Shown one piece after another: positions 56,061 to 64,000 of a stretch of DNA of 64,000 nucleotides. Origin of the DNA: an uncultured Paracoccaceae bacterium (GTDB lineage: Bacteria > Pseudomonadota > Alphaproteobacteria > Rhodobacterales > Rhodobacteraceae). How positions within the stretch are numbered: the first letter of the stretch is position 1; each line of letters opens with the position of its first letter. A program made the position numbers and the translations under genes. The notes under the pieces were generated by a model that saw only the letters and a list, made by a program, of their open reading frames with translations, was not told the origin of the DNA and did no database searches. Location of the stretch: contig CANMIX010000004.1 in assembly GCA_947497985.1 (NCBI GenBank), forward strand, positions 124,001 through 188,000. Reading direction: 5' to 3'.

Positions 56061-56089
56061 TTGTCATACTGCTGTTACATAGCTGTCAC
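56061..56089 (+). promoter_or_regulatory. Pho box (three repeats) upstream of pstS
   Basis: TTGTCAT, CTGTTAC and CTGTCAC (starts 56061, 56072, 56083) are separated by four bases each, an 11-base period like that of PhoB sites. They end 81 bases before pstS. Phosphate-starvation control of pstSCAB-phoU-phoB is expected. Confidence 0.9.
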
Positions 56090-56170
56090 AAAAGGCTCAC
56101 GTGGGACGCTTAGGACGTGCCACAGATCATCGTGGGGGTGATCGAAAAAAACTTACTCGTGGAGAGACAA

Positions 56171-57211
56171 ATGTCCTTTGTGAAACTGACCGCATCTGCG
56201 CTGGCAATTGCCGCCGTATCCGCAACTGCCGCTTCAGCACGTGACCAAGTGCAAGTTGCCGGTTCGTCCACCGTTCTGCCTTACGCTTCTATCGTTGCTG
56301 AAGCATTTGGCGAAAACTTCGACTTCCCAACTCCTGTTGTTGAATCCGGTGGTTCTTCCGCTGGTCTGAAGCGTTTCTGTGAAGGTGTTGGCGAAAACAC
56401 CATCGACGTTGCAAACGCGTCTCGCGCAATCCGCGAAAAAGAAATCAAAGCCTGTGCCGAAGCTGGTGTTACAGACATCATCGAAGTCCGCATCGGTTAT
56501 GATGGCATCGTTTTCGCGTCCGACATCGCTGGCAACAGCTTTGAATTCACGCCTTCTGATTGGTTCCTGGCTCTGTCCGACCAAATCGTTGTTGACGGCA
56601 AGCTGGTTGCAAACCCAAACAAAACTTGGGCTGACGTAAACGCCAACTTCCCGGCGCAAGACCTGCAGGCTTTCATCCCTGGCACCAAGCACGGCACACG
56701 CGAAGTCTTCGAAGACAAAGTGATCCTGGCTGGCTGTGAAGCAACAGGCGCATTCGAAGCTCTGATGCACGCAAACGGTGAAGACAAGAAAGCTGCTGAA
56801 AAAGCATGTATTTCTCTGCGCACCGACGGCGTATCCGTTGACATCGACGGCGACTACACCGAGACCCTGGCCCGCATCGAAAGCAACAAAGACGGCATCG
56901 GCGTCTTCGGTCTGGCTTTCTATGAGAACAACACCGACAAGCTGCAAGTTGCAACAATGTCCGGCATCGTTCCTTCCACCGAGTCCATCTCGACTGGTGA
57001 ATACCCTGTATCTCGCCCGCTGTTCTTCTACGTGAAGAAAGCACACATCGGCGTTATCCCAGGTCTGAAAGAATATGCTGAGTTCTTCGTATCCGACGAA
57101 GTAGCCGGTTCTGACGGCCCGCTGTCTGAGTACGGTCTGGTTGCTGACCCTGAGCTGGTTAAAACTCAGGAAGCTGTTTCTGCAGAAGCAGTTATGGGCG
57201 GCAACTCCTAA
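56171..57211 (+). CDS. pstS: Phosphate-binding protein PstS
   Basis: Periplasmic phosphate receptor of the Pst ABC transporter. The 346-residue protein has a signal peptide (LAIAAVSATAASA, cleavage before RDQVQVAGS), the N-terminal AGSSTVLPYASIVAEAF and the phosphate contact ESGGSSAGLKRFCEG, plus SRAIREKE. GAGAG precedes ATG 56171. First gene of the pst operon. Its codon use is notably uniform (for example many GTT, GCT and GAA codons), as in a highly expressed gene. A hairpin after the stop may lower downstream expression. Confidence 0.97.
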   Translation: MSFVKLTASALAIAAVSATAASARDQVQVAGSSTVLPYASIVAEAFGENFDFPTPVVESGGSSAGLKRFCEGVGENTIDVANASRAIREKEIKACAEAGVTDIIEVRIGYDGIVFASDIAGNSFEFTPSDWFLALSDQIVVDGKLVANPNKTWADVNANFPAQDLQAFIPGTKHGTREVFEDKVILAGCEATGAFEALMHANGEDKKAAEKACISLRTDGVSVDIDGDYTETLARIESNKDGIGVFGLAFYENNTDKLQVATMSGIVPSTESISTGEYPVSRPLFFYVKKAHIGVIPGLKEYAEFFVSDEVAGSDGPLSEYGLVADPELVKTQEAVSAEAVMGGNS

Positions 57212-57237
57212 TAGGCTCCGCGCTGATGAGTATTTGA

Positions 57238-57263
57238 GCCGGGGTGGGGTGACCTTCCCCGGC
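57238..57263 (+). terminator. Hairpin between pstS and pstC
   Basis: GCCGGGG and CCCCGGC pair, followed by TTCCTCTTT. It is probably a partial terminator or stability element that favours pstS over the permease genes. Confidence 0.55.
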
Positions 57264-57318
57264 TTCCTCTTTAAAGACACGATCGAAACAGTTCGCCCTT
57301 TTCGAAACGGAGCATTTG

Positions 57319-58791
57319 ATGCCTACTCTCTGGCTCGTCGTTTCCCTGCTTGTACTTTCCGCTGCTGGTTTTGTCTTCGGACGCCAACGCGCGATGTCCT
57401 CGGCCGAGGGAAATGCAAAAGAACTGCATTCGCTGCCGTCCTATTATGGACACAACGTTGCATTCACCACTCTTATTCCCGCCCTTGGGGCGCTTGCCAT
57501 CTGGCTGCTGGTTCAGCCGATGTTTATCGAAAATCGTGTATCGGGAATGATCCCGGCTGAGCTTGTCCCAGAAGGCTCCTCGTTGAGCCTCATGATGAGC
57601 GACGTTCGTCGGGTCGCTGACGGTCTGGACTTTGCGGTAGACAACGGTGTTCTTTCAGGTGCCGAAGCGAGTGCAATGGACGCCGCCAATACAGATGTGC
57701 GCGCATTTCTGGCTGGTATCGGGGTTGCTCTTGGTGCTGAAGTCAGCCCGGAAATTCTCGTGGCCGCTCAGACTTACCGTCAAATGAGCAACACGGGCGG
57801 CATTCTTATGACCGTGCTTGTCGCCGTGCTCGCCCTGGCGGGGTTTGCATGGTCTTACATGCAAACACACAAAGACTTCCGCGCACGTAACGTGGTCGAA
57901 AAGGGCGTTATGTCCCTGCTTATCTTTGCGGCGTCTTTGGCGATTTTGACAACAATCGGCATTGTCTTGTCGATGTTCTTTGAGACGATCAACTTCTTCA
58001 AACTGCACAACGCCGCTGACTTCTTTTTTGGCAGCACATGGGCGCCAAACTTCCGCGGTGACTCAGAGCTTTCCATTCTGCCGCTGTTGTGGGGCACGCT
58101 CTATGTATCGTTCATCGCCTTGCTTGTGGCGGTGCCGGTTGGTCTGTTTGCTGCAGTCTACCTGTCAGAATACGCCAACAACACAGTGCGCTCTTTCGCA
58201 AAACCGCTGCTGGAAATCCTCGCAGGCATTCCGACAATCGTTTACGGCCTGTTTGCGCTGTTGACTGTTGGCCCGCTGCTGGTCGGAACCTTCGGCAAAG
58301 GTGGTTTTCTGGGTGTTGAATGGATGGCTGGTGCAACATCAGTCCTGACCGCTGGCGTGGTCATGGGGATCATGTTGATCCCATTTGTGTCGTCCCTTTC
58401 TGACGACATCATCAACGCTGTGCCGCAAGCCATGCGCGATGGCTCATTGGGTCTGGGCGCCACCAAGTCTGAAACCATTCGTCAAGTTGTCCTTCCCGCC
58501 GCTTTGCCTGGTATCGTGGGCGCGGTCCTGCTGGCAGCATCGCGCGCGATTGGGGAAACCATGATTGTGGTGATGGGCGCGGGTGCGATTGCCAAGTTTT
58601 CCGGCAACCCGCTGGAAAGCATGACAACGATCACCACTCGTATTGTAAGCCAACTTACAGGGGACACAGACTTTGCTTCTCCTGAAACCCTCGTGGCCTT
58701 TGCACTTGGTCTGTCACTCTTTGTTCTGACACTGGGTCTGAACGTTCTCGCGCTTTATATCGTGCGCAAATACCGGGAGCAGTACGAATAA
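57319..58791 (+). CDS. pstC: Phosphate ABC transporter permease PstC
   Basis: Inner-membrane permease. The 490-residue protein is longer than enterobacterial PstC (about 320) because of an N-terminal segment of about 200 residues with its own hydrophobic helices (DUF3708-type). The permease core has PLLWGTLYVSFIALLVAVPVGL, the EAA-like loop LGATKSETIRQVVLPAALPGIVG and SRAIGETMIVVMGAG. GGAG lies seven bases before ATG 57319. Its stop overlaps pstA in TAATG. Confidence 0.96.
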   Translation: MPTLWLVVSLLVLSAAGFVFGRQRAMSSAEGNAKELHSLPSYYGHNVAFTTLIPALGALAIWLLVQPMFIENRVSGMIPAELVPEGSSLSLMMSDVRRVADGLDFAVDNGVLSGAEASAMDAANTDVRAFLAGIGVALGAEVSPEILVAAQTYRQMSNTGGILMTVLVAVLALAGFAWSYMQTHKDFRARNVVEKGVMSLLIFAASLAILTTIGIVLSMFFETINFFKLHNAADFFFGSTWAPNFRGDSELSILPLLWGTLYVSFIALLVAVPVGLFAAVYLSEYANNTVRSFAKPLLEILAGIPTIVYGLFALLTVGPLLVGTFGKGGFLGVEWMAGATSVLTAGVVMGIMLIPFVSSLSDDIINAVPQAMRDGSLGLGATKSETIRQVVLPAALPGIVGAVLLAASRAIGETMIVVMGAGAIAKFSGNPLESMTTITTRIVSQLTGDTDFASPETLVAFALGLSLFVLTLGLNVLALYIVRKYREQYE

Positions 58792-60116
58792 TGTCGGATA
58801 CATCCAAAACATCCCTGCTGGCCTTGTCGCCGCGCACCAAACAGCGCAACGCTGCCGAAAAACGGTTCCGCGCCTATGGTGTTGCAGCCATCGCAATCGG
58901 ACTGCTGATGCTGACAGTGCTTGTGACAAACATCTTCAGCCGTGGCACTGGTGCGTTTCAACAGACGTTTGTCACCGTGAATGTTGAACTGCTTGAAAGC
59001 AAACTCGACAAAAAAGGCAATCGCGATCTGGAAGATATCAAGAAGGTTACAACCTTCGGATATAATCCTTTGATCCGTGACTCCGTGGTCGCCAAAGTTG
59101 AAGAGCTTGGTATCCAAACCGATCTCAAAGCCAAAGATCTGGGCGGTATTCTGTCCAAGGGTGCCGTTGGCCAGCTGCGTGAATTTGTGATCGCCAACCC
59201 AGACAAGATCGGCGAAACGATCGAGTTTCGCTTCCTGGCGCAAAGCCGTGTTGACGGCTATCTAAAAGGTCGCGTGCACCGCGAAAGCATTGGCAACGAC
59301 AAGTCCATCTCGGCTGAACAGTTGGATCTGGTTGACCAGCTGGTCGACGCAGGCGTGATCGTAAAGTCGTTCAACATGGACTTTATCACTGGCGCAGACG
59401 CATCGGACCAACGCCCAGAGGCCGCCGGTATCGGTGTGGCAATGCTGGGCTCCTTGTCGATGATGTTTGTGGTCCTCGGCCTGGCCCTGCCAATCGGTGT
59501 TGCGGCCTCGATTTATCTGGAAGAGTTCGCGCCTAAGAACCGTCTGACAGACATTATCGAAGTGAACATCTCTAACCTCGCAGCGGTTCCGTCGATTGTA
59601 TTTGGTATTCTGGGTCTTGCGGTCTTTATCAACTATATGCACCTGCCGACGTCCGCTCCGCTTGTGGGGGGTCTGGTTCTGACGCTGATGACGCTTCCAA
59701 CCATCATCATCTCTACCCGTGCAGCGCTCAAGGCGGTTCCACCGTCGATCCGCGATGCGGCTTTGGGGGTAGGGGCGTCCAAAATGCAGGCCGTGTTCCA
59801 CCACGTTCTGCCTTTGGCGGCGCCCGGCATTCTGACCGGCACCATCATTGGTCTGGCGCAGGCTTTGGGTGAAACCGCACCGCTGCTTCTGATCGGTATG
59901 GTTGGGTTTATCGCGTCAAACGCGCCTGAAACCTTGGCCGATGGCCTTCTGGCTCCGAACTCTGCAATGCCTGCTCAAATTTACGAATGGGCCAAACGCG
60001 CCGACCCTGCGTTCTATGAACGTGCCTGGGGCGGTATCATCATTTTGCTCGTGTTCCTTGTCACAATGAACACACTCGCCGTCATCCTGCGTCGTCGCTT
60101 TGAGCGCCGCTGGTAA
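58791..60116 (+). CDS. pstA: Phosphate ABC transporter permease PstA
   Basis: Second permease subunit. The 441-residue protein carries an N-terminal extension of about 190 residues (DUF3333-type) ahead of the permease domain, which has LGSLSMMFVVLGLALPIGVAAS, YLEEFAPKNRLTDIIEVNI, LGVGASKMQAVFHHVLPLAAPGI and ALGETAPLLLIGMVGF. The start overlaps pstC in TAATG. It is coupled to pstB, 15 bases downstream. Confidence 0.96.
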   Translation: MSDTSKTSLLALSPRTKQRNAAEKRFRAYGVAAIAIGLLMLTVLVTNIFSRGTGAFQQTFVTVNVELLESKLDKKGNRDLEDIKKVTTFGYNPLIRDSVVAKVEELGIQTDLKAKDLGGILSKGAVGQLREFVIANPDKIGETIEFRFLAQSRVDGYLKGRVHRESIGNDKSISAEQLDLVDQLVDAGVIVKSFNMDFITGADASDQRPEAAGIGVAMLGSLSMMFVVLGLALPIGVAASIYLEEFAPKNRLTDIIEVNISNLAAVPSIVFGILGLAVFINYMHLPTSAPLVGGLVLTLMTLPTIIISTRAALKAVPPSIRDAALGVGASKMQAVFHHVLPLAAPGILTGTIIGLAQALGETAPLLLIGMVGFIASNAPETLADGLLAPNSAMPAQIYEWAKRADPAFYERAWGGIIILLVFLVTMNTLAVILRRRFERRW

Positions 60117-60131
60117 CTGGAGGACACTGTT

Positions 60132-60929
60132 ATGAACGACATGCAATTTACGGATAGAGCCGTGGACCAAAAAGAAACCAAGATCGCAGCGCAAGGTGTC
60201 AACGTCCACTACGGTGACGCACATGCCATCAAAGACGTAAACGTCGAAATCGAAGACAAGACAGTGACTGCGTTCATCGGCCCATCCGGGTGTGGTAAAT
60301 CCACATTCCTGCGCTGTTTGAACCGCATGAACGACACCATCGATATCTGTAACGTCACTGGCAACATCCTGCTGGATAACGAAGATATCTATGACAAACG
60401 CGTCGACCCAGTTCAGTTGCGCGCCAAAGTGGGCATGGTCTTCCAGAAACCAAACCCCTTCCCGAAAACGATCTATGACAACGTGGCCTATGGCCCACGC
60501 ATCCACGGTCTGGCCAAGAACAAAGCGGACCTGGATGAGATCGTTGAAAAGGCCCTGCGTCGCGGTGCCATCTGGGATGAGGTCAAAGATCGTTTGGACA
60601 AGCCTGGCACAGGCCTGTCCGGTGGTCAGCAACAGCGTCTGTGCATTGCGCGCGCAGTTGCAACCGAGCCGGAAGTTCTGTTGATGGACGAGCCATGCTC
60701 AGCCTTGGACCCGATTGCGACAGCCCAAGTTGAAGAGCTGATCGACGAATTGCGCACCCGTTATTCGGTTGTCATCGTTACGCACTCGATGCAGCAGGCC
60801 GCACGTGTGAGCCAGAAAACGGCCTTCTTCCACCTCGGCACGCTGGTCGAGTTTGGCCACACTGGGCAGATCTTCACCAACCCTGAAGACCCGCGCACCG
60901 AAAGCTATATCACTGGTCGTATCGGTTAA
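60132..60929 (+). CDS. pstB: Phosphate ABC transporter ATPase PstB
   Basis: ATPase of the Pst transporter. The 265-residue protein has Walker [10 protein letters not shown] near residue 50, [17 protein letters not shown], signature [14 protein letters not shown], Walker [14 protein letters not shown] and H-loop [16 protein letters not shown] precedes the ATG. It also transmits the phosphate signal to PhoR through PhoU. Confidence 0.98.
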   Translation: MNDMQFTDRAVDQKETKIAAQGVNVHYGDAHAIKDVNVEIEDKTVTAFIGPSGCGKSTFLRCLNRMNDTIDICNVTGNILLDNEDIYDKRVDPVQLRAKVGMVFQKPNPFPKTIYDNVAYGPRIHGLAKNKADLDEIVEKALRRGAIWDEVKDRLDKPGTGLSGGQQQRLCIARAVATEPEVLLMDEPCSALDPIATAQVEELIDELRTRYSVVIVTHSMQQAARVSQKTAFFHLGTLVEFGHTGQIFTNPEDPRTESYITGRIG

Positions 60930-60943
60930 AGTTAGGACACGAA

Positions 60944-61654
60944 ATGGAAGAACAACACATTGCTTCGGCCTTTGACCGGGACCTAGAAGCCATGCAAGCC
61001 CAGATCATGAAGATGGGCGGACTGGTTGAAGCTGCGATCATGGAAGCCGCGGGCGCCTTGGAAACCCGTGACGAAGAGCTCGCTCAAAAGGTTCAGGAGA
61101 ACGATATTGCCATTGATGGTCTGGAAGAGATCATCGATGCAGAAGCCGCGCGCGTGATTGCACTACGTTCGCCCACGGCGGGCGATCTACGACTGATCCT
61201 GTCGGTGATGAAAATCGCTTCGAACCTGGAACGTATTGGTGATTATGCCAAAAACATCGCCAAACGTACCCGTGTTCTTGCGCAGGCTGGTCATGTGCTT
61301 GACAGCGGCCCAGCTCTGCGCCGGATGGCGCGTGAAGTTGAGCTGATGCTGAAGGACGCGCTGGACGCTCATGTTCAGCGCGATGCAGAACTGGCACGTG
61401 ACGTGATCAACCGCGATCTGGACGTCGACCAGATGTACAATGCCATGTTCCGTGAATTCCTGACCTACATGATGGAAAACGCGCAAAACATCACGCCTTG
61501 TATGCATCTGCATTTCATCGCCAAGAACATCGAACGTATGGGCGACCACGTCACGGCGATTGCCGAACAGGTTGTCTATGTTGTCGCCGGTGAAAAACCC
61601 ACCGACGAACGGGTCAAAGGGGACACCACCTCGACCATTCCACAGGAGGGTTAA
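60944..61654 (+). CDS. phoU: Phosphate signalling protein PhoU
   Basis: A 236-residue two-repeat helical protein with acidic metal sites (DNDIAIDGLEEIIDAEAARVIALRSP and ERMGDHVTAIAEQVVYVV). It inhibits PhoR signalling when phosphate is plentiful. It lies between pstB and phoB with 14- and 3-base gaps. Length is normal. Confidence 0.97.
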   Translation: MEEQHIASAFDRDLEAMQAQIMKMGGLVEAAIMEAAGALETRDEELAQKVQENDIAIDGLEEIIDAEAARVIALRSPTAGDLRLILSVMKIASNLERIGDYAKNIAKRTRVLAQAGHVLDSGPALRRMAREVELMLKDALDAHVQRDAELARDVINRDLDVDQMYNAMFREFLTYMMENAQNITPCMHLHFIAKNIERMGDHVTAIAEQVVYVVAGEKPTDERVKGDTTSTIPQEG

Positions 61655-61657
61655 CCA

Positions 61658-62347
61658 ATGTCAGCCGATCAGCCAACGGTTCTGGTCGTCGAAGACGAGC
61701 TCGCACAACGCGAGGTCCTTGCCTACAACCTGGAAGCCGACGGCTTCCGGGTGATCAAGGCGGAAAACGGCGAAGAAGCGCTGTTGGTCGTCGACGAAGA
61801 CACCCCCGATATCATCGTACTCGACTGGATGATGCCCAACCTCAGCGGCATCGAAGTCTGTCGGCGGCTCAAAACCCGCCCCGACACACGGTCCATTCCG
61901 ATTATCATGTTGTCAGCCCGATCTGAGGAAGTCGACAAGGTGCGCGGTCTGGAAACAGGGGCGGATGACTATGTTGTCAAACCCTATTCAGTGATCGAGC
62001 TGATGGCACGTGTACGGACGCAATTGCGTCGCGTGCGTCCGGCCACGGTCGGTATGCGTCTGGAATTCGAAGATATCATCTTGGATTCTGAGACCCACAA
62101 GGTCAGCCGCAGTGCACAGCAGTTGAAACTGGGCCCGACTGAGTTCCGTCTGCTGTCCACATTCATGGAAAAACCAGGCCGTGTCTGGAGCCGTGAACAG
62201 TTGCTGGACCGGGTATGGGGGCGCGATATTTATGTCGACACACGTACCGTCGACGTTCACATCGGCCGTCTTCGCAAAGCCTTGACCCAACATGGCGGTG
62301 CGGACCCCGTGCGCACGGTACGCGGTGCCGGCTACGCCTTGGGCTAA
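61658..62347 (+). CDS. phoB: Phosphate regulon response regulator PhoB
   Basis: A 229-residue OmpR-type regulator: receiver domain with acidic VEDE at residue 11 and phospho-acceptor Asp56 in IVLDWMMPN, KPYS (Lys) near residue 108, and a winged-helix domain ending VDTRTVDVHIGRLRKAL and VRGAGYALG. AGGAGGG for its start lies inside phoU. Last gene of the pst operon; should bind the Pho box at 56061. Confidence 0.97.
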   Translation: MSADQPTVLVVEDELAQREVLAYNLEADGFRVIKAENGEEALLVVDEDTPDIIVLDWMMPNLSGIEVCRRLKTRPDTRSIPIIMLSARSEEVDKVRGLETGADDYVVKPYSVIELMARVRTQLRRVRPATVGMRLEFEDIILDSETHKVSRSAQQLKLGPTEFRLLSTFMEKPGRVWSREQLLDRVWGRDIYVDTRTVDVHIGRLRKALTQHGGADPVRTVRGAGYALG

Positions 62348-62356
62348 GACCCCCTT

Positions 62357-62382
62357 CCGCTGCCTCTCTAGCGAGGCAGCGG
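62357..62382. terminator. Hairpin between phoB and the LysR gene
   Basis: CCGCTGCCTC and GAGGCAGCGG pair perfectly with six bases between them; it includes the stop codon of the convergent LysR gene. No T run. Confidence 0.5.
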
Positions 62383-63291
62383 ATCTTCGGCCTGTGCTTG
62401 GGGCGCAAGCCAATCGCGAAATTTCATCAACCCGGTGTTACGCATGCGTCCGCGCGTCCAGACGAGGTAATAGGCACCGCTGGTTTCCAGTGCGGTGCCG
62501 TGCAACGCCACTAGTTTCCCAACGGCGAGATCCTGTTCCACCAGATAATCGGGCATCAGTGCGACACCCAACCCGTGTTGTGCCGCCTGGTTGATCGTCG
62601 CGAATTGATCATACACTGCACCCTCCAATTGCCCGTCCACCTGCACGTCAACCGCGCCTAACCACTCAACCCAAGCCGTTGGACGGGTTTGGATATGGAG
62701 GAGGGGACACGTCAACAGATCCTTCGGCCCAGCGATCCGTCGACTTGCCTGAAATTCGGGAGAACAGACCGGGATCAGCTGTTCGTGTTTCAGCAGCATG
62801 GCCTCAGTCTCGGGCCAATCCTTTGGTTTTCCATAGTGGATGGCTGCATCAAATCCTTCGGCCATCAAAGAGAACGGCCGAAGCCGTGTTGCCATATTGA
62901 CCGTCACATCAGGATGGAGGCGCGAGAAATCCGGCAATCGTGGCATAAGCCAACGCATTCCAAACGCAGGTAAAATTGCGAGATTCAACGTCCCGGCCAT
63001 GGGTTCCTGCTGTACCCGTAGACTGGCCTGGGCGATGGTGTTGAGAGCCAGGCGAATTTCACTGGCGTATTCTACTGCATTTTCTGTCAGTGATAGCAGC
63101 TTGTGACGACGATCGACCAACTCGACGCCCAATTGCGCTTCAAGCGATTGCAACTGCCGACTGACCGCGCCTTGGGTCAAATCCAAATCTTTTGCCGCCG
63201 CCGACGCACTGCCGTGACGTTCAAGCGCCTCCAACGCGCGTAGGGAAGAGATGGATGGGAAAAATCGTCTCGGAGCCACCATGTATTCCAT
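62368..63291 (-). CDS. LysR-family transcriptional regulator
   Basis: A 307-residue LysR regulator with an N-terminal winged helix ([43 protein letters not shown]) and a GcvA-like effector domain. It is divergent from a glutaryl-CoA dehydrogenase gene with 92 bases between, the classical arrangement in which a LysR protein controls its neighbour. Start ATG at 63291; a second ATG three codons later is equally possible. Confidence 0.9.
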   Translation of the reverse strand: MEYMVAPRRFFPSISSLRALEALERHGSASAAAKDLDLTQGAVSRQLQSLEAQLGVELVDRRHKLLSLTENAVEYASEIRLALNTIAQASLRVQQEPMAGTLNLAILPAFGMRWLMPRLPDFSRLHPDVTVNMATRLRPFSLMAEGFDAAIHYGKPKDWPETEAMLLKHEQLIPVCSPEFQASRRIAGPKDLLTCPLLHIQTRPTAWVEWLGAVDVQVDGQLEGAVYDQFATINQAAQHGLGVALMPDYLVEQDLAVGKLVALHGTALETSGAYYLVWTRGRMRNTGLMKFRDWLAPQAQAEDPLPR

Positions 63292-63313
63292 TTACTCATA
63301 AAAAGCCGCCGAA

Positions 63314-63358
63314 GTCTCGTTTTTCTTTATCGCTGAACATCGATATCTTGCACGAGAC
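63314..63358. promoter_or_regulatory. Inverted repeat between the LysR and dehydrogenase genes
   Basis: GTCTCGT (63314-63320) and ACGAGAC (63352-63358) form a widely spaced inverted repeat in the 92-base divergent region, a candidate LysR binding site. Confidence 0.35.
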
Positions 63359-63383
63359 GCACAATTCATTCCGGAACATTGCC

Positions 63384-64000
63384 ATGCTTGACACCAAACC
63401 AACCCTGCGCGCCAAAGATGCCCCCGATTTGGGGCGATTTTCATGGGACGATCCGTTCCGACTTGCGGATCAGCTGACCGAAGATGAGCGTATGGTGGCC
63501 GCCTCGGCCCAAGCCTATGCCCAAGAAAAACTGGCGCCGCGCGTTCTTGACGCTTTCGAGAATGAAAGCACCGACCCGGATATTTTTGCTGAAATGGGCG
63601 AAATGGGTCTGCTCGGCACAACGTTGCCCGAAGAATATGGCGGGCTGGGTGCCGGATATGTCACCTACGGCCTCGTCGCGCGCGAAGTGGAGCGGGTGGA
63701 TTCCGGCTATCGTTCCATGATGTCTGTTCAAAGCTCGCTGGTGATCTATCCAATCTATGCTTATGGCAGCGAAGAACAGCGCCAAAAGTATCTGCCCAAA
63801 TTGGCAAGCGGTGAATGGATCGGATGCTTTGGCCTGACCGAACCAGATGCCGGATCGGACCCGGCCTCGATGAAAACGCGCGCTGAAAAGATCGACGGCG
63901 GTTACCGGCTGGTCGGCTCAAAAATGTGGATTTCCAATGCGCCAATTGCGGATGTTTTTGTAGTCTGGGCAAAATCCGACGCTCACGGAGGCAAGATCCG
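63384..64000 (+). CDS. gcdH: Glutaryl-CoA dehydrogenase, 3' truncated
   Basis: The first 205 codons of an acyl-CoA dehydrogenase. The N-terminal region ([29 protein letters not shown]), ATLPEEYGG-like [42 protein letters not shown] and the FAD contact [13 protein letters not shown] are closest in pattern to glutaryl-CoA dehydrogenase, which oxidises and decarboxylates glutaryl-CoA from lysine and aromatic breakdown. The catalytic Glu lies beyond the window edge. The start at ATG 63384 has a GGAA upstream. Divergent LysR gene next to it. Confidence 0.88.
   Translation, partial: MLDTKPTLRAKDAPDLGRFSWDDPFRLADQLTEDERMVAASAQAYAQEKLAPRVLDAFENESTDPDIFAEMGEMGLLGTTLPEEYGGLGAGYVTYGLVAREVERVDSGYRSMMSVQSSLVIYPIYAYGSEEQRQKYLPKLASGEWIGCFGLTEPDAGSDPASMKTRAEKIDGGYRLVGSKMWISNAPIADVFVVWAKSDAHGGKI

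Overview
The window looks like a chromosomal segment of a Roseobacter-group member of the Rhodobacteraceae (Alphaproteobacteria). The evidence is the gene content (CckA, an IscR-type regulator with a single cysteine heading a suf operon, a class II DAHP synthase, Usg, an IalB-family protein, a VPLPA-CTERM protein), the moderate-to-high GC codon use, and the regulatory sites: an alphaproteobacterial SOS box at recA, two full CtrA boxes, an Irr-type box at iscR and a Pho box at pstS. No prophage, insertion sequence, CRISPR array or rRNA was seen. Most of the window is ordinary core genome.

Layout. 1-9.6 kb: end of an Lrp/AsnC-type domain gene, dsbB, an ExoD-like gene, tRNA-Leu(CAA), gyrA, usg, an orphan radical SAM gene, pgl-pgi (no zwf beside them), a thioesterase and tRNA-Gly(CCC). 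9.6-20 kb: a RACo-type corrinoid activation ATPase, a class III CoA-transferase, guaB, an RsmB-like rRNA methyltransferase, cckA with a CtrA box, a sulfotransferase, and recA with an SOS box. 20-30 kb: alaS, a DUF1330 gene, two small paralogous proteins of unknown function, typA, an SMR transporter, a class II glutamine amidotransferase, and a three-gene operon (alpha/beta hydrolase, small helical protein, tandem-HD protein). 30-38.3 kb: the iron-sulfur assembly operon iscR-nifS-sufB-hyp-sufC-sufD-yip1-yip1-sufS behind a promoter that overlaps an Irr-type palindrome.

38-54.8 kb: a VPLPA-CTERM protein, tRNA-Arg(CCG), a DUF882 protein and an L,D-transpeptidase (cell wall), the lpxD-ACP-ketosynthase group (probably lipid A related), ialB, a 496-base gap holding two candidate minus-strand small RNAs, a HerA-like ATPase, a PQQ-type sugar dehydrogenase, a GlxA-family regulator, DAHP synthase, a PAS_5 protein with a CtrA box, yicC, gmk and a gamma carbonic anhydrase. 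54.9-62.3 kb: the complete phosphate regulon phoR, pstS-C-A-B, phoU, phoB. The right edge holds a LysR regulator divergent from the first 205 codons of a glutaryl-CoA dehydrogenase.

The least explained items are (i) the two small-RNA candidates at 45.8-46.15 kb, one with a promoter, a hairpin and a terminator all visible; (ii) the paralogous proteins at 23.5 and 24.1 kb that share a C-terminal module ending in IVDIR; and (iii) the CtrA boxes next to cckA and the PAS_5 gene, which suggest feedback wiring in the cell-cycle phosphorelay. All functional statements are family-level inferences from the sequence; no search was run.
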